61,808 nucleotides of DNA from Bacteroides nordii WAL 11050 = JCM 12987 (GTDB lineage Bacteria; Bacteroidota; Bacteroidia; Bacteroidales; Bacteroidaceae): contig BAJA01000034.1 in NCBI GenBank assembly GCA_000613465.1, positions 1 through 61,808 of the forward strand, read 5' to 3'. Both the position numbers and the translations under genes were made by a program. The notes beneath the pieces were generated by a model. That model was not told where the DNA came from and ran no database searches. It saw only the letters and a list, made by a program, of their open reading frames with translations. Positions 8,712 to 19,255 of this stretch are shown here, piece by piece. Positions within the stretch are counted from its first letter, which is position 1; every line of letters begins with the position of its first letter.

Positions 8712-9597
8712 TGAAGTACTTAATTTTTGTTTGTATATTGACATTGTTCAATGTGTCTCAAGTTTGTGCAAGAGTGATAAGCCGGTCGGAGAAAACTCCG
8801 GAATGGGTAAGGAAGGGGGAGGCGGGACTTAATGAACGTCGTTCCAATGACACTTATTATTTTAAGATTATCCGAAATTCAGGTGTGACACTTGAGGATT
8901 TAAAGAAGCAACAATTAGGTGCCTTATCTCTGTTTGTAGGACAGTATAATCAAATAAGTGGGCAGGCTCAAACTGATATAAAAGAGATATCGGGAACGCA
9001 AGGGCGTCAAAGCGTCAATCCTATGCTTTAACGTATGTCAATGATAGTCGTACGGATGTTTTTTATGCCCGCTTGGTTGATGAATACTGGGAATATATAT
9101 CTTATCCGGAAGGAACAAATGGATATGAGTATTATGCTCTGTTTGCTGTTTCCCGCCAGGCTTCGACTCCTGTATTTGATGATGTCTCATTTTCTACACA
9201 TTACGGCATGCAAGGCTTTGCCCGTTCATTAATCCCTGGTTGGGGGCAGATATATAAAGGCAGTACGACAAAGGGGCTTTGCATTCTCGGAGGTGAAGTC
9301 GTATGTATCGGTGGTATCATTGTCTGCGAAAATTTGCGCTCTTCTTATGTTAAAAAGATGAAAGAACAGCCCAAATTTGCCAAGGATTATAGTTCAAAAG
9401 CAGATAATTGGGAGAATGGGCGTAACTTCTGTATTGGAGCGGCTGCGGCATTGTATGTTTATAACCTGATAGATGCCATTGCCGCTAAAGGAGCCAAACG
9501 GGTCATTGTGAAACCTGCGGGTAGACCCCGTTTCTCGTTGGTGCCTACTGTGATGGATAATGGTGGGTGCGGACTGGTATTCGCTTATCGGTTCTGA
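8711..9597 (+). CDS. DUF5683-type membrane protein, frameshifted as assembled
   Basis: Exported protein of about 295 residues after repair. The first frame (8711-9031) carries a signal peptide and an N-terminal domain starting with KTPEWVRKGEAGLNERR. The second frame resumes at about 9001 (SKRQSYALTYVNDSRTDV) and carries the C-terminal DUF5683-like part (RSLIPGWGQIYKGSTTKG, then two membrane segments). Adding one G to the run at 9002-9004 joins them with no gap. ATG 8711 overlaps the preceding stop. RSLIPGWGQIYKG is characteristic of small Bacteroidetes membrane proteins of unknown function. As written, neither fragment would be complete. Confidence 0.75.
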
Positions 9598-9628
9598 CCC
9601 CTTATTTAATTCTAACAAACGAAAGCGA

Positions 9629-11164
9629 ATGAACAACAAACTACTACTACTTTTTCTTGTGTCCTTCTCCTTTTCTATATCCGTTTTTGCTCAGCAGACA
9701 ACGGATTATGATCGTTATGTCCAACAGAGGCGTCAAGAGTTTGAGCAATATAGACAGAAAAGGCGTACTGAGTTTGAAAACTACCGTGCCCAGCGTAATA
9801 AGGAATTTGCAAATTATTTGGCACAGCGTTGGATAGAGTATCAACATTATAGAGGTGTTGAAGCTCCTCCCTGCCCGGATCCGCTAAAACCGGTCATAAA
9901 GTTTGATGATGGTCACAATACACTACCGGTAAAGTTACCGGTAAAAGGAATTGTGACCATACCCAAACCTCAACCGCGGGTTCCACTAAATATTATGCCT
10001 GATACTCCCGCACCTCTTCCGGGAACACCGTCAAATCCGCTACCCGATCAGCCTTTACGCCCATCTGTCACTCCTGTACCTACGTTTAATACCCGTTTTT
10101 ATGGTACTCTTTTGAAGGTGAGGTTGGAAGAACGGGATAAGTTTACCCTCAGTAGTGTAGACGAGAATGTAATTAGTGCAAAATGGAAAATACTGGCTGA
10201 CGGCCGTATGGATAAAGTAGTAGATGATTGTTTGGCTTGGCGCGAAGCGATGCATCTAAGTGATTATGCTTATGTACAGATGTTAGGTACATTGTGTAAT
10301 GCCTTTTTCGGAGGAAATTATTCGAATGAAGCAGTCTTGATGCGGGTCTTTTTATTGGCGCAAAGTGGTTATGATGTAAAATGTGCCCGTAAAGGTAGCC
10401 ATCTGGTGTTGTTACTTGCCATAGAGGAGGATGTTTATGAAATCTCTTATTTGAAATTAGACGGAAAGAGATACTATACCATTGATGATCCGAAAGGGAC
10501 AGAAGGATACTATACATTTCCACAAAAATTCTCTCCGCAATCTCAAAGCTGTTCTGTAATGATACGCGAGAAGATTGAACTGATGGATCAGAAGCTAAGT
10601 CCGGTTCGTCGCTTGATTTCTAAGCGTTATCCGCAACTGAGCGTGGAAACACAAGTGGATCAGAACTTGATGGATCTGTACAGTCATTATCCCAGTTGCA
10701 AATGGGATATGTATGCCAACACGCCTATGAGTGATGTACTGTCGGATGATATACTACCGACCCTAAAAGAGGGTATTGCCGGTAAATCAGAAGCAGAATC
10801 AGCGAATATGCTGATAAACTTTGTGCAGACAGCCTTTGAATATATGACGGATGAGGAGCAGTTTGGATATGAGAGACCTTTCTTCGTAGACGAAACTTTT
10901 TACTACCCCTATTCGGATTGTGAAGATCGGGCTATCTTATATTCCAATCTGGTGCGCAGGTTGCTACACCTTGATGTTGTGTTGTTGCATTATCCTAAAC
11001 ACCTGGCTACAGCCGTGCGGTTCACTTCAAATGTAGAGGGGGATTATGTGATGGTGAACGGGCAAAAGTACACGGTATGCGATCCTACATACATCGGTGC
11101 TGATATTGGTGAGGCGATGCCTCAGTTTAAAAATTCGGAAGTGGAAATCGTAAAGTTTTATTAA
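9629..11164 (+). CDS. Transglutaminase-like Cys-His-Asp protein with hendecad repeats
   Basis: Secreted 511-residue protein. The ATG at 9629 gives a signal peptide ending in VFAQ. Residues about 25-75 contain four 11-residue repeats of the form xEFxxYRxxR, predicted to be a charged helix. A proline-rich linker (about 85-155) follows. The C-terminal half ends in a transglutaminase-like/cysteine protease core: C431 in SDCEDRA, H458 in PKHLATAV and D485 in VCDPTY, with the usual order and spacing of that catalytic triad. It could cleave or cross-link proteins outside the cytoplasm. Its position between the DUF5683 gene and the surface lipoproteins suggests those as substrates, which is an inference. 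Confidence 0.8.
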   Translation: MNNKLLLLFLVSFSFSISVFAQQTTDYDRYVQQRRQEFEQYRQKRRTEFENYRAQRNKEFANYLAQRWIEYQHYRGVEAPPCPDPLKPVIKFDDGHNTLPVKLPVKGIVTIPKPQPRVPLNIMPDTPAPLPGTPSNPLPDQPLRPSVTPVPTFNTRFYGTLLKVRLEERDKFTLSSVDENVISAKWKILADGRMDKVVDDCLAWREAMHLSDYAYVQMLGTLCNAFFGGNYSNEAVLMRVFLLAQSGYDVKCARKGSHLVLLLAIEEDVYEISYLKLDGKRYYTIDDPKGTEGYYTFPQKFSPQSQSCSVMIREKIELMDQKLSPVRRLISKRYPQLSVETQVDQNLMDLYSHYPSCKWDMYANTPMSDVLSDDILPTLKEGIAGKSEAESANMLINFVQTAFEYMTDEEQFGYERPFFVDETFYYPYSDCEDRAILYSNLVRRLLHLDVVLLHYPKHLATAVRFTSNVEGDYVMVNGQKYTVCDPTYIGADIGEAMPQFKNSEVEIVKFY

Positions 11165-11181
11165 ATATAAATAATTTGGAC

Positions 11182-12833
11182 ATGAGAATATTGAATGTGA
11201 GGTATTGCTGTTTTTTTTTATTTGTTTTTTTATTTGCAGCTTGCGCTAAAGATGAGGTAGATTTAACCGGGAGGGTTTATGGAAAAGTCACGGATACCTC
11301 TACTGGTGAAATACTAAGTAATGTAACGGTGAGATTGACTCCGGGAGGCCTGTCGCGGACGACCGGCAGCGACGGGACATTTGAATTTCAGAGCTTGGAA
11401 CCCGGTCAGTATGAATTACAGGCTCAAAAGGAGGGGTATACGAATAATACCAAACTGATAAATGTTGAGACCGGGAAAACGATAAGCGGTGATATTACAC
11501 TTACTCCGATAAAGCAGATGCCAAATTGGTGTTAAGTGTCTCTACACTAAACTTCGGAGTAAAAAACACTTCCCTCTCTTTTGATATCATTAATCGTGGT
11601 ACAGCTAAATTCAACTGGAATATTTCCGGTTTGGAAAATGTGAATTGGTTGGAAATAAATCCATCTACCGGAACCGTAGAAGCCGGTAAAAGCCATGCCA
11701 TACAAGTGAACTTGCTTCGTGAACGATTGACGGGGAGCAAAGAGGCGACGATTCTGATCAATGCGGATAAAGAATCACTTGCCTTGAAGATCACTGCCGA
11801 GGCAGAGAATAAATCGTCCAAAATAGCCCTGAATACGAATACGCTCAACTTTGGCAAAGATTATTCTTCATTGACATTTGACATTAAAAATATAGGTAAC
11901 GCAGGGAATGTGAACTGGACAGTCACCGGTATTGATGTGGATTGGATAAAAGTAACCCCAAAAACAGGCACTACAAGCATGGGCAACAGTAGTACAGTAA
12001 AAGTCGATTTGGATCGTACCAAAGTGATAGGTAGCATGAGTACAACGATTCTGGTAGAAGGAGATGGAGAATCGTTTCGTGTGACAATCAATGCGGAAGA
12101 AGCCGGGGGTGACACGCCCGATCCTCCTGTTATAGATGTGACGAACGGCTTATATGCCTATTATACCTTTGAAGATGCAATAATGGATCAGACTGAGACG
12201 GAACTGACCGGAATAGGAATTGGAAGTTCGTTTGTCGATAGTTATAATGGAACAAAAGCCTTAAAGATTCCGGCAAAAGAGTCTGCTTATCTGTCTATTC
12301 CGGACGGGTTGGTAGACCAGAAAAAGATGAGTATCTCGTTTTGGGTAAAAGGATTGAGTGACGGTCATATATTCCATGTGGTTCGGAAGGAACTGAACGA
12401 CAACATGTTTGTTTTAGCGATGGAAAACGGCTTTTTGAAATTTGTAGTAACCCATTATAACCTTTGTTACCAGTACTCAAAGATGACTTCGTTTGTACAT
12501 AATTCTTTAGGGGATGCTTGGCATATGGTGACATTGGTTTCGGATTTTAATGATACGACTTATGCAACAATTACGACTCGCTTGTATGTAGATGGTATTT
12601 ATACCGATCAGATAACCGAATCTGATAATCCATTCTCCGAATCGGAAGGGATGTCTGATGCGAAACACTACAATAGAGGACTTAAATTTGTCTTTGGAGG
12701 AAAGATAGGAAACCAATATGAGCCGTCGCTGTCACCGGTTTCGCTGACTATAGACAATCTGAGAGTTTATAAAACCCGTATGCTGAGTGCTGACGAGGTG
12801 AAACAAATCTATAATTCGGAAAAAGTCCGTTAA
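11182..12833 (+). CDS. BACON and LamG surface lipoprotein, frameshifted as assembled
   Basis: Surface lipoprotein of about 550 residues after repair. It has a lipobox (LFAAC) and a carboxypeptidase-regulatory-like beta-sandwich (GKVTDTSTGEILSNVTVRL). Two BACON-type domains follow, each opening with LNFG and carrying an NWLEINPSTG or DWIKVTPKTG motif. A C-terminal LamG/concanavalin-like domain begins GLYAYYTFEDAI and ends IDNLRVYKTRML. The first frame stops at 11535. One base missing near 11511-11526 restores the reading into DAKLVLSVSTLNFG. The next gene has the same order without a break at this point, which supports a single gene. BACON and LamG domains suggest glycan or matrix binding. ATG 11182 is preferred over the upstream TTG. 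Confidence 0.82.
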
Positions 12834-12879
12834 AGGCTTGGAACGTGATGATGATTGGGCATTAAACTACTATATAATT

Positions 12880-15800
12880 ATGATGAAAGCAATTCTTAGA
12901 GCTGTTGTTGTATTAATACTTTTGGTTGCTATTGGATCGTGTACAAAAGATGTGATCGATACGACCGGTGATTTAGTGGGCATTGTGAGTGATAGCCAGA
13001 CAGGGGAACCGCTTTCCGGTGCATCTGTTTCTCTCACTCCTTTGGGAAAGACTTCTTCTACAGGTAGTGACGGACGTTTTGAATTCAATGCAATCGAAGC
13101 GGGTCTGTATAAGATTCAGGTGAATAAAGATGATTATCAAAGTAATACGAAAGAGGTGACTGTGATGGCTGCCGAGACAACGCAGGCTGATATACAATTA
13201 AAACCTCTCTCACCGGTATTGACGGTCAGTCCCGGAAGTCTTGATTTTGGGCCATCTGCCACAACGCTTACGCTTAATATCATAAATAGCGGGCAGAGCA
13301 CTCTGAAATGGCAAATAAGTGAAGACGCCCAGTGGCTGTCTTGTCTTCCCACCTCCGGAAACACTACGGTGACCGAACAATCTTCTGTAGTCGTATCTGT
13401 GGATCGGACAGAATTGAGCCGGGGGAATTATTCCCAGACAATTGCCATAACTTCCAATGGAGGAAGTGCTGTAGTCAAAGTGACAATGTCCGTAGCCGGC
13501 ATTGCTGTTAGTTTATCTCCCGAAGAGTTAGATTTTGGTTCCATTACCTCTTCCATGCAATTGACATTGACAAATACGGGTACAGGTACTATTTCTTATT
13601 CTCTTACTCCTTCCAATGAGTGGATTGTACCTGATAAGACAAAAGGGATATTTACTTATTCAGAAGTCGTGACAGTTGCTGTCAATCGTTCAGTGTTGTC
13701 TACAGGAGATTATACAGGAGAACTTTCTCTTAAGGTAGGTGATCAGTCGGTCTCCGTGCCGGTTAAAATGAATATTCCTTCTAAAACCAAACCTACCGTA
13801 TCTTTTATATCTATCGATAATCCAACTTTCAACAGTGCACAGTTAAAAGGGGCTGTTGTTTCTATAGGTAGTGCCAAAGTTACCCGTCATGGCTTCTGCT
13901 GGAGTACGGAGCAGGAACCTACTGTAGACTTACCGGGGATCTGTAATTTGGGAGATTGCATCGTTCCCAAGGATTTTACATACAACCTTACCGGCTTAGA
14001 GGCCAATACAGCCTATTATGTACGGGCTTATGCCGAAAATGCAGAGGGCGTTTCCTATAGTAATGAGATGAGATTGAACACTTCCGGCACTCCCTCTAAA
14101 CCGACAGTAGAGACGGGCAGCGCTTCTGATATACGTACGGAGCAAGCCGGTTTCTCCGGAAATATTATTAATCTGGGTAATGTGCCTTCACTGATTCAAT
14201 ATGGACATGTGTGGAGCACTTCTGCTAATCCGACTATCGATTTATCGGCTAAAACCCAACTTGGTAAAACCCAGAGTACCGGTGCTTTCAATTCTACTTT
14301 AACGAATCTCTCTGCTAATACTACTTATCATGTCCGGGCTTATGCTACGAATGAGATAGGTACTTCCTATGGAGATGAAGTTACGTTTGTAACAAAATTA
14401 GGTGATTTGAGTTTGACCACTGCTCAGGTGACGAGTATCACCCATCAGGCTGCTACAAGTGGGGGGACGATTACAGCTTTGGGTGGAAATACCGTTACGG
14501 AACGCGGTGTTTGTTGGAGTACTTCCAGTAATCCGACGATATCAGGATATAAAGCTGTTTCTTCGGACAACGGCAATACTTTTGCATGCAGAATGGAGGG
14601 GCTGTCTCCCAAAACGGCTTATTATGTACGCGCGTATGCCAATACATCCGGCGGGACGGTTTATTATGGGAACAATGTGACATTTACTACTACTCATGAA
14701 ATCACTTTACCCGCTTTATCAACGGTGACTGCATCGGAAATAGGCGTTTCAAAGGTTTCACTCGCTTGCTCCGTAACAGACAATGGCGATGGTAAAGTTT
14801 CGGATTGTGGTTTCTGTTATGGACTGTCAGACAATCCCACCATAAATGATAATAAAGTCAGTTATGGTGCATCAAACTCCGCATTCGGGCGTACGGTAAC
14901 CGGACTGTCCGAGAATACACTGTATCATGTTCGTGCCTATGCCACCAATGAAGCCGGAACGGCCTATAGTAGTGATATGACTTTCACCACGTTGGAGGTA
15001 ACTGCTCCTGCCGTGTCCGGGATTACTTTCGGTATTATCAGCAATACCTCTGCTGCCTTTACGGCAACAGTGACATCGCTTGGAAACGGAACGTTGGCAG
15101 ATGCCGGTTTTTGTTATTCTACCAGTTCCTTCCCTACTGTATCTGATAAGAAGCTGTCTTGCGGAAATGTTACCTCGCTCACTAAAACAGCCACCGGCTG
15201 ATTCCCGAAACGAAGTATTATGTCCGTGCCTACGCCATTAATGAAAAGGGGACTACGTATGGAGCGGAAAATTCGTTTACTACTACCAAGCAAGAAGTGA
15301 ACCCTTATACCACTTTGACGGTAGAGACTTCTTATGGTTCAACCACGTTGGATATGGCAAAAGTAACAGGGGGAACTTTCGACATGGGTGCTCAATCCAC
15401 TTCTTCTTCAAGCACTAATTATGATGTAAATGCCAATGCGGACGAGAAACCGGTTCATAAAGTGACTGTTTCTACTTTCTATATGAGTAAAACTCCGGTT
15501 ACCCAATATCTATGGTATGTAGTGACGGGAGGTTATCCGAATATAAGTAGTACTTACGGGCGTGGAGATACCTATCCGGTTTACAATATTACGTATGACC
15601 AATGTCTGGCTTTTATTAATAAGCTGAATTCATTGACGGGTAAAAGATTCCGTATGCCAACTGAGGCGGAATGGGAATTTGCTGCCCGTGGTGGAAACAA
15701 CAGTGAAGGTACCAGATGGAGTGGAAATACTTCTTGTGGCTCTGTTGGCTGGTTTAGTGGAAACTCCGGTGCTAAGACGCATCCTGTTGCGGAGAAATCT

Positions 15801-16040
15801 CCGAATGAGTTGAATATTTATGATATGAGTGGTAATGTCTGGGAATGGTGTTCGGATTGGTATGCTAATTATAGTAGCGCATCTCAAACGAATCCGACGG
15901 GCGCTGCATCGGGCAGTAATCATGTGATACGTGGAGGTAGTTACAGTGATGCTGTCAATGACTGCCGGGTATCTATGCGAAACTTTATAGCTCCATCCAA
16001 AAGTATGCCGATATTAGGAATGAGATTGGTAATGGAATAA
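12880..16040 (+). CDS. BACON/Fn3-like repeat lipoprotein with FGE-sulfatase domain, frameshifted
   Basis: Large surface lipoprotein, about 1053 residues after repair. Order: lipobox (AIGSC), carboxypeptidase-regulatory-like domain, two BACON-like domains, about six Fn3-like repeats of roughly 90 residues (each with a GFCWST-type motif and NTxYYVRAYA), and a C-terminal FGE-sulfatase (SUMF1-like) domain. That last domain shows GGTFDMG, RMPTEAEWEFAARGG, GNVWEWCSDW and VIRGGSYSD. The frame breaks at 15197-15202; adding one C (GGC CTG) restores the sequence LIPETKYYVRAYA. As a domain, SUMF1 can be an oxidase or a ligand-binding fold; here it sits at the end of a stalk, so a binding role is more likely. 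The start at 12880 gives the signal peptide. Confidence 0.82.
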
Positions 16041-16064
16041 ATGAATAATTAAAAAAATAATAAT

Positions 16065-17733
16065 ATGAAGAAGAATCTATTTGTGTTATGCCTTTTATTG
16101 TGTACAACGGTTTTGGTCAAGGCACAATTTAGTGGAAATGGTACAGGTACTGCCAATGATCCTTATCAGATTACAAATGCGGATGAATTATTTGAGGTGA
16201 GGAATGACTTGTCAGCTTCTTACAAGTTGATGAATGATGTTGATTTGAAACAGTGGATTGAAGAGGATAACCCAACACAGGGATGGAATCCGATAGGAAA
16301 TGAAGATACTCCGTTTCATGGGACGTTTGATGGAAATAACAAAGTTATTAAAGGGTTGTATATAAATCGCCCTTCTTCTGATAATACAGGCCTTTTTGGT
16401 TATATTAAAACTTCTGTAATAAATGATGTTGCTTTATTATCTCCCATCATCTCAGGAAATAATAATGTTGGAGGAGTAGTCGGGAAATGTGGTTATAATA
16501 GTTCTGCCGACATAGCAGAAAATATGAATACAATAAAAAATGTGATTATTATAGGGGGGAGTATTTCTGGAAAAGAAAATGTTGGGGGAGTTGTTGGAGT
16601 CATTGAACCTTCGGATTATAATTTTCAATATGGTGAAACCCCCGTATTTCTAATGTCCGTTGTCGGATGTTATGCGTCTTCCATAATAACTTCTTCGGGT
16701 ATAAATACAGGGGGAATCTGTGGGAAAATTTGTTCAGGACAATATTACTATCATTATTCTTCTTACTCTAGTGGTGTTGGAGCAACTTATCAAGTCTTGT
16801 TAGATGATAATGTATTTGCAGGAATAATGAATGTTAAGTCTGTAGCGGGTGGTATAGTTGGTTGGTCAATAGGATATGCTCAGGATTATAATTTCTTGAA
16901 GTCATGCTACAATATTGAACGAAATTTAGTAACAGGAACAATAAAAAGTAGTGGCTCAAATGTCTGTGGAATAATAGGTCAATATAAAGAACTTTATAAA
17001 GAAAAAGAACGTACCGTTAAATATAAATGTAAATATTGCGGATTCTATATTTGCATTAAGCACTGTATATCGGATTGCTGATGAACCTTGGCCTAATAAC
17101 TTTGCCTATTCGGGTACCAAAGTGTTTGTTAACGGAAAATCGGTCACTGTGGAAGATAATAATTATAATGGGACGGGCTACGGACTAAAAACGTTGAAGA
17201 AACAAAGTACGTATGAAGGTCTGGGTTTTGATTTCTCCAATCAATGGGCTATTGTTGAAGGACAAACTTTCCCTTATAATAAGAAACAAAGTACCCCTCC
17301 TACAGTGACTTCTTTTACAGCGGGTAATAAAGTAAGTATTTCGGGTACAGCTACAGGAAATGGTGGCATATATGTTATGGTTGGAAACATTGTTTATGAA
17401 TCGTATATTCTTGATAATAAGTGGTCGGTGACATTAGGTGCTATATCCAAAGGTACAACGGCGAAAGTCATGACTCGTTATGATGGATTGATGCCATCTA
17501 TCCTTGTTACAGCTGTAGCAACGGCTGGTGGTGGGGATACTCCGGAGATTTTAAAGGGTGATGCCAATGGCGATAGTTCTGTGGATACGGCCGATGTAGT
17601 TGCGATCGTCAATCATATCTTAGGCAAATCTTCATCCTCATTTGTAGATGCCAATGCCGATTTAAATGGAGATGGACAGGTATCGGTAGATGATGCGGTT
17701 GCTACTGTCCAGTTGATTTTAGATAAACAATAA
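16065..17733 (+). CDS. GLUG-repeat protein with dockerin-like C-terminus, frameshifted
   Basis: Secreted protein of about 555 residues after repair. It has a signal peptide to VKAQ, a domain starting GTGTANDPYQITNADELF, and GLUG-type beta-helix repeats (TGLFGYIK, NVGGVVGKCG, NVGGVVGVIE). A beta-sandwich-like segment follows, and the protein ends in a dockerin-like domain with two calcium loops (GDANGDSSVDTADVVAIV and ADLNGDGQVSVDDAVATV). The frame breaks at an A5 run (17002-17006); removing one A gives KEKNVPLNINVNIADSIF and joins the second half. The next gene is an intact paralogue, which confirms the reading. The dockerin pair suggests docking to a cohesin; a cohesin-like protein is encoded two genes downstream. 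Confidence 0.83.
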
Positions 17734-17742
17734 ATAATAAGA

Positions 17743-19245
17743 ATGATGAGAAAATATTTAGTTCTTTTGTGCTTACTTCTGTTTACTGTAGGGGCCCAAG
17801 CGCAGTTTAGTGGAAAAGGCTCAGGCACAGCCAATGACCCTTATCAGATAACCGATGCATATGAGTTGTCGGAAATAAGGAATGATTTAGCAGCTTTCTA
17901 CAGATTGATGAATGACATTGATCTTACGGAATGGATCAATGACAATAATCCAACCGCTGGATGGGCACCTATTGGAACTTCCACTGCGCCATTTACCGGA
18001 ATTTTTGATGGCAATAACCAATGTATCTATGGTTTAAAAATAGATCGTTCGTCTCTTGACAATATAGGATTATTTGGATATGTGAATAAAGGGAAAATCA
18101 GTAATGCTACATTAGTTAAACCAATAATAAAAGGCCGGAATAATGTAGGAGGAATTACAGGTGCACAGGGAGATATCACTAATTGTGTCATTATAGGGGG
18201 AAGTATTACTGGAAATTCTACTGTTGGAGGGATTGTAGGATACTTTAATAAAGGTAGTATTATAACAGGATGTTATTGCAATGCTGTTGTTACGGGAGGG
18301 ACGGACTATGTCGGGGGAGTAGTAGGAAGCCTAAGCTATGGATCAGTAACGAATAATATTTTTTCGGGTGATATATCTGCAACAGGTCAGCGCGTAGGAG
18401 GAATTTCTGGTGGGCTGTCTAATTCCAATACTGTAATTACATATAATTATGTGACTGGTAGTATAGAAGGTAGAGAGTATGTTGGTGGAATTGTAGGCAT
18501 AGATGGCTATAGTTATTATAATAAGATTTCAAATAACGTTTGTATCGCTGATGAGGTTCGTGCTACTTCTTCTACTCCATATCGTATTTCTATACAAGTT
18601 GACGCAGGTAATCTCGCTTGGGCCAAAACTCGACTCATCCAGAACGGAAAGGAAATTGTTGCTGAAGATAACGAATCGAATGGGACCTCTTATGGCGAAA
18701 AAACGTTGAAGCGGTCTACTACGTATATTGGTATCGGCTGGGATTTCAATAACACATGGACCATTGTCGAGGGGGAATCTTATCCTTATTTGAAAGCACA
18801 GACCGATTATCCGACTGTCACTTCGTGTGAAGCCGGCAGTAAATGTTTGGCTAAAGGGACAGCCCCTACGGGAGGAAAAATTACAGTGATAGCCGGTGAA
18901 GGCATCTATTCGTCGACTATACTCGATAACTCGTGGGAAGTATCACTTGGGGCAATGAAGGAGGGAGAAGTTATTCAGGTCTTTTCTCAGATGGAAGGCA
19001 AATTGCCTTCGTTGGTGGTGACAGCTGTGGTGACAAAGGGAGGGGGAATATCTCCTGATATTGTAAAAGGAGATGCCAATGGCGATAGTTCTGTGGATAC
19101 GGCAGATGTAGTTGCGATCGTCAATCATATCTTAGGCAAGTCTTCTGTTTCATTTGTGGAGGGTAATGCCGATCTGAATGGAGATGGACAGGTATCGGTA
19201 GATGATGCGGTTGCTACTGTCCAGTTAATATTGGATAAACAATAA
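17743..19245 (+). CDS. GLUG-repeat protein with dockerin-like C-terminus, intact paralogue
   Basis: Secreted 500-residue protein with a signal peptide ending in GAQAQ. The same head domain (GSGTANDPYQITDAYELSEI) precedes at least five GLUG-like repeats (IGLFGYVN, NVGGITGAQG, TVGGIVGYFN, YVGGVVGSLS, RVGGISGGLS), which fold as a beta-helix in related surface proteins. A middle domain and a C-terminal dockerin-like module with two DxNxDxxVxxxD calcium loops follow. It starts 10 bp after its frameshifted paralogue. The last 175 bp of the two genes are nearly identical in DNA, more so than the rest, which points to recent duplication or gene conversion of the docking module. Confidence 0.87.
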   Translation: MMRKYLVLLCLLLFTVGAQAQFSGKGSGTANDPYQITDAYELSEIRNDLAAFYRLMNDIDLTEWINDNNPTAGWAPIGTSTAPFTGIFDGNNQCIYGLKIDRSSLDNIGLFGYVNKGKISNATLVKPIIKGRNNVGGITGAQGDITNCVIIGGSITGNSTVGGIVGYFNKGSIITGCYCNAVVTGGTDYVGGVVGSLSYGSVTNNIFSGDISATGQRVGGISGGLSNSNTVITYNYVTGSIEGREYVGGIVGIDGYSYYNKISNNVCIADEVRATSSTPYRISIQVDAGNLAWAKTRLIQNGKEIVAEDNESNGTSYGEKTLKRSTTYIGIGWDFNNTWTIVEGESYPYLKAQTDYPTVTSCEAGSKCLAKGTAPTGGKITVIAGEGIYSSTILDNSWEVSLGAMKEGEVIQVFSQMEGKLPSLVVTAVVTKGGGISPDIVKGDANGDSSVDTADVVAIVNHILGKSSVSFVEGNADLNGDGQVSVDDAVATVQLILDKQ

Positions 19246-19255
19246 ATAGACTGAA

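Noticed and set aside
15297..16040. Separate stand-alone FGE-sulfatase gene
   Set aside because: The frame runs upstream without a stop into the last Fn3-like repeat (LIPETKYYVRAYA) and joins the preceding gene by one base.
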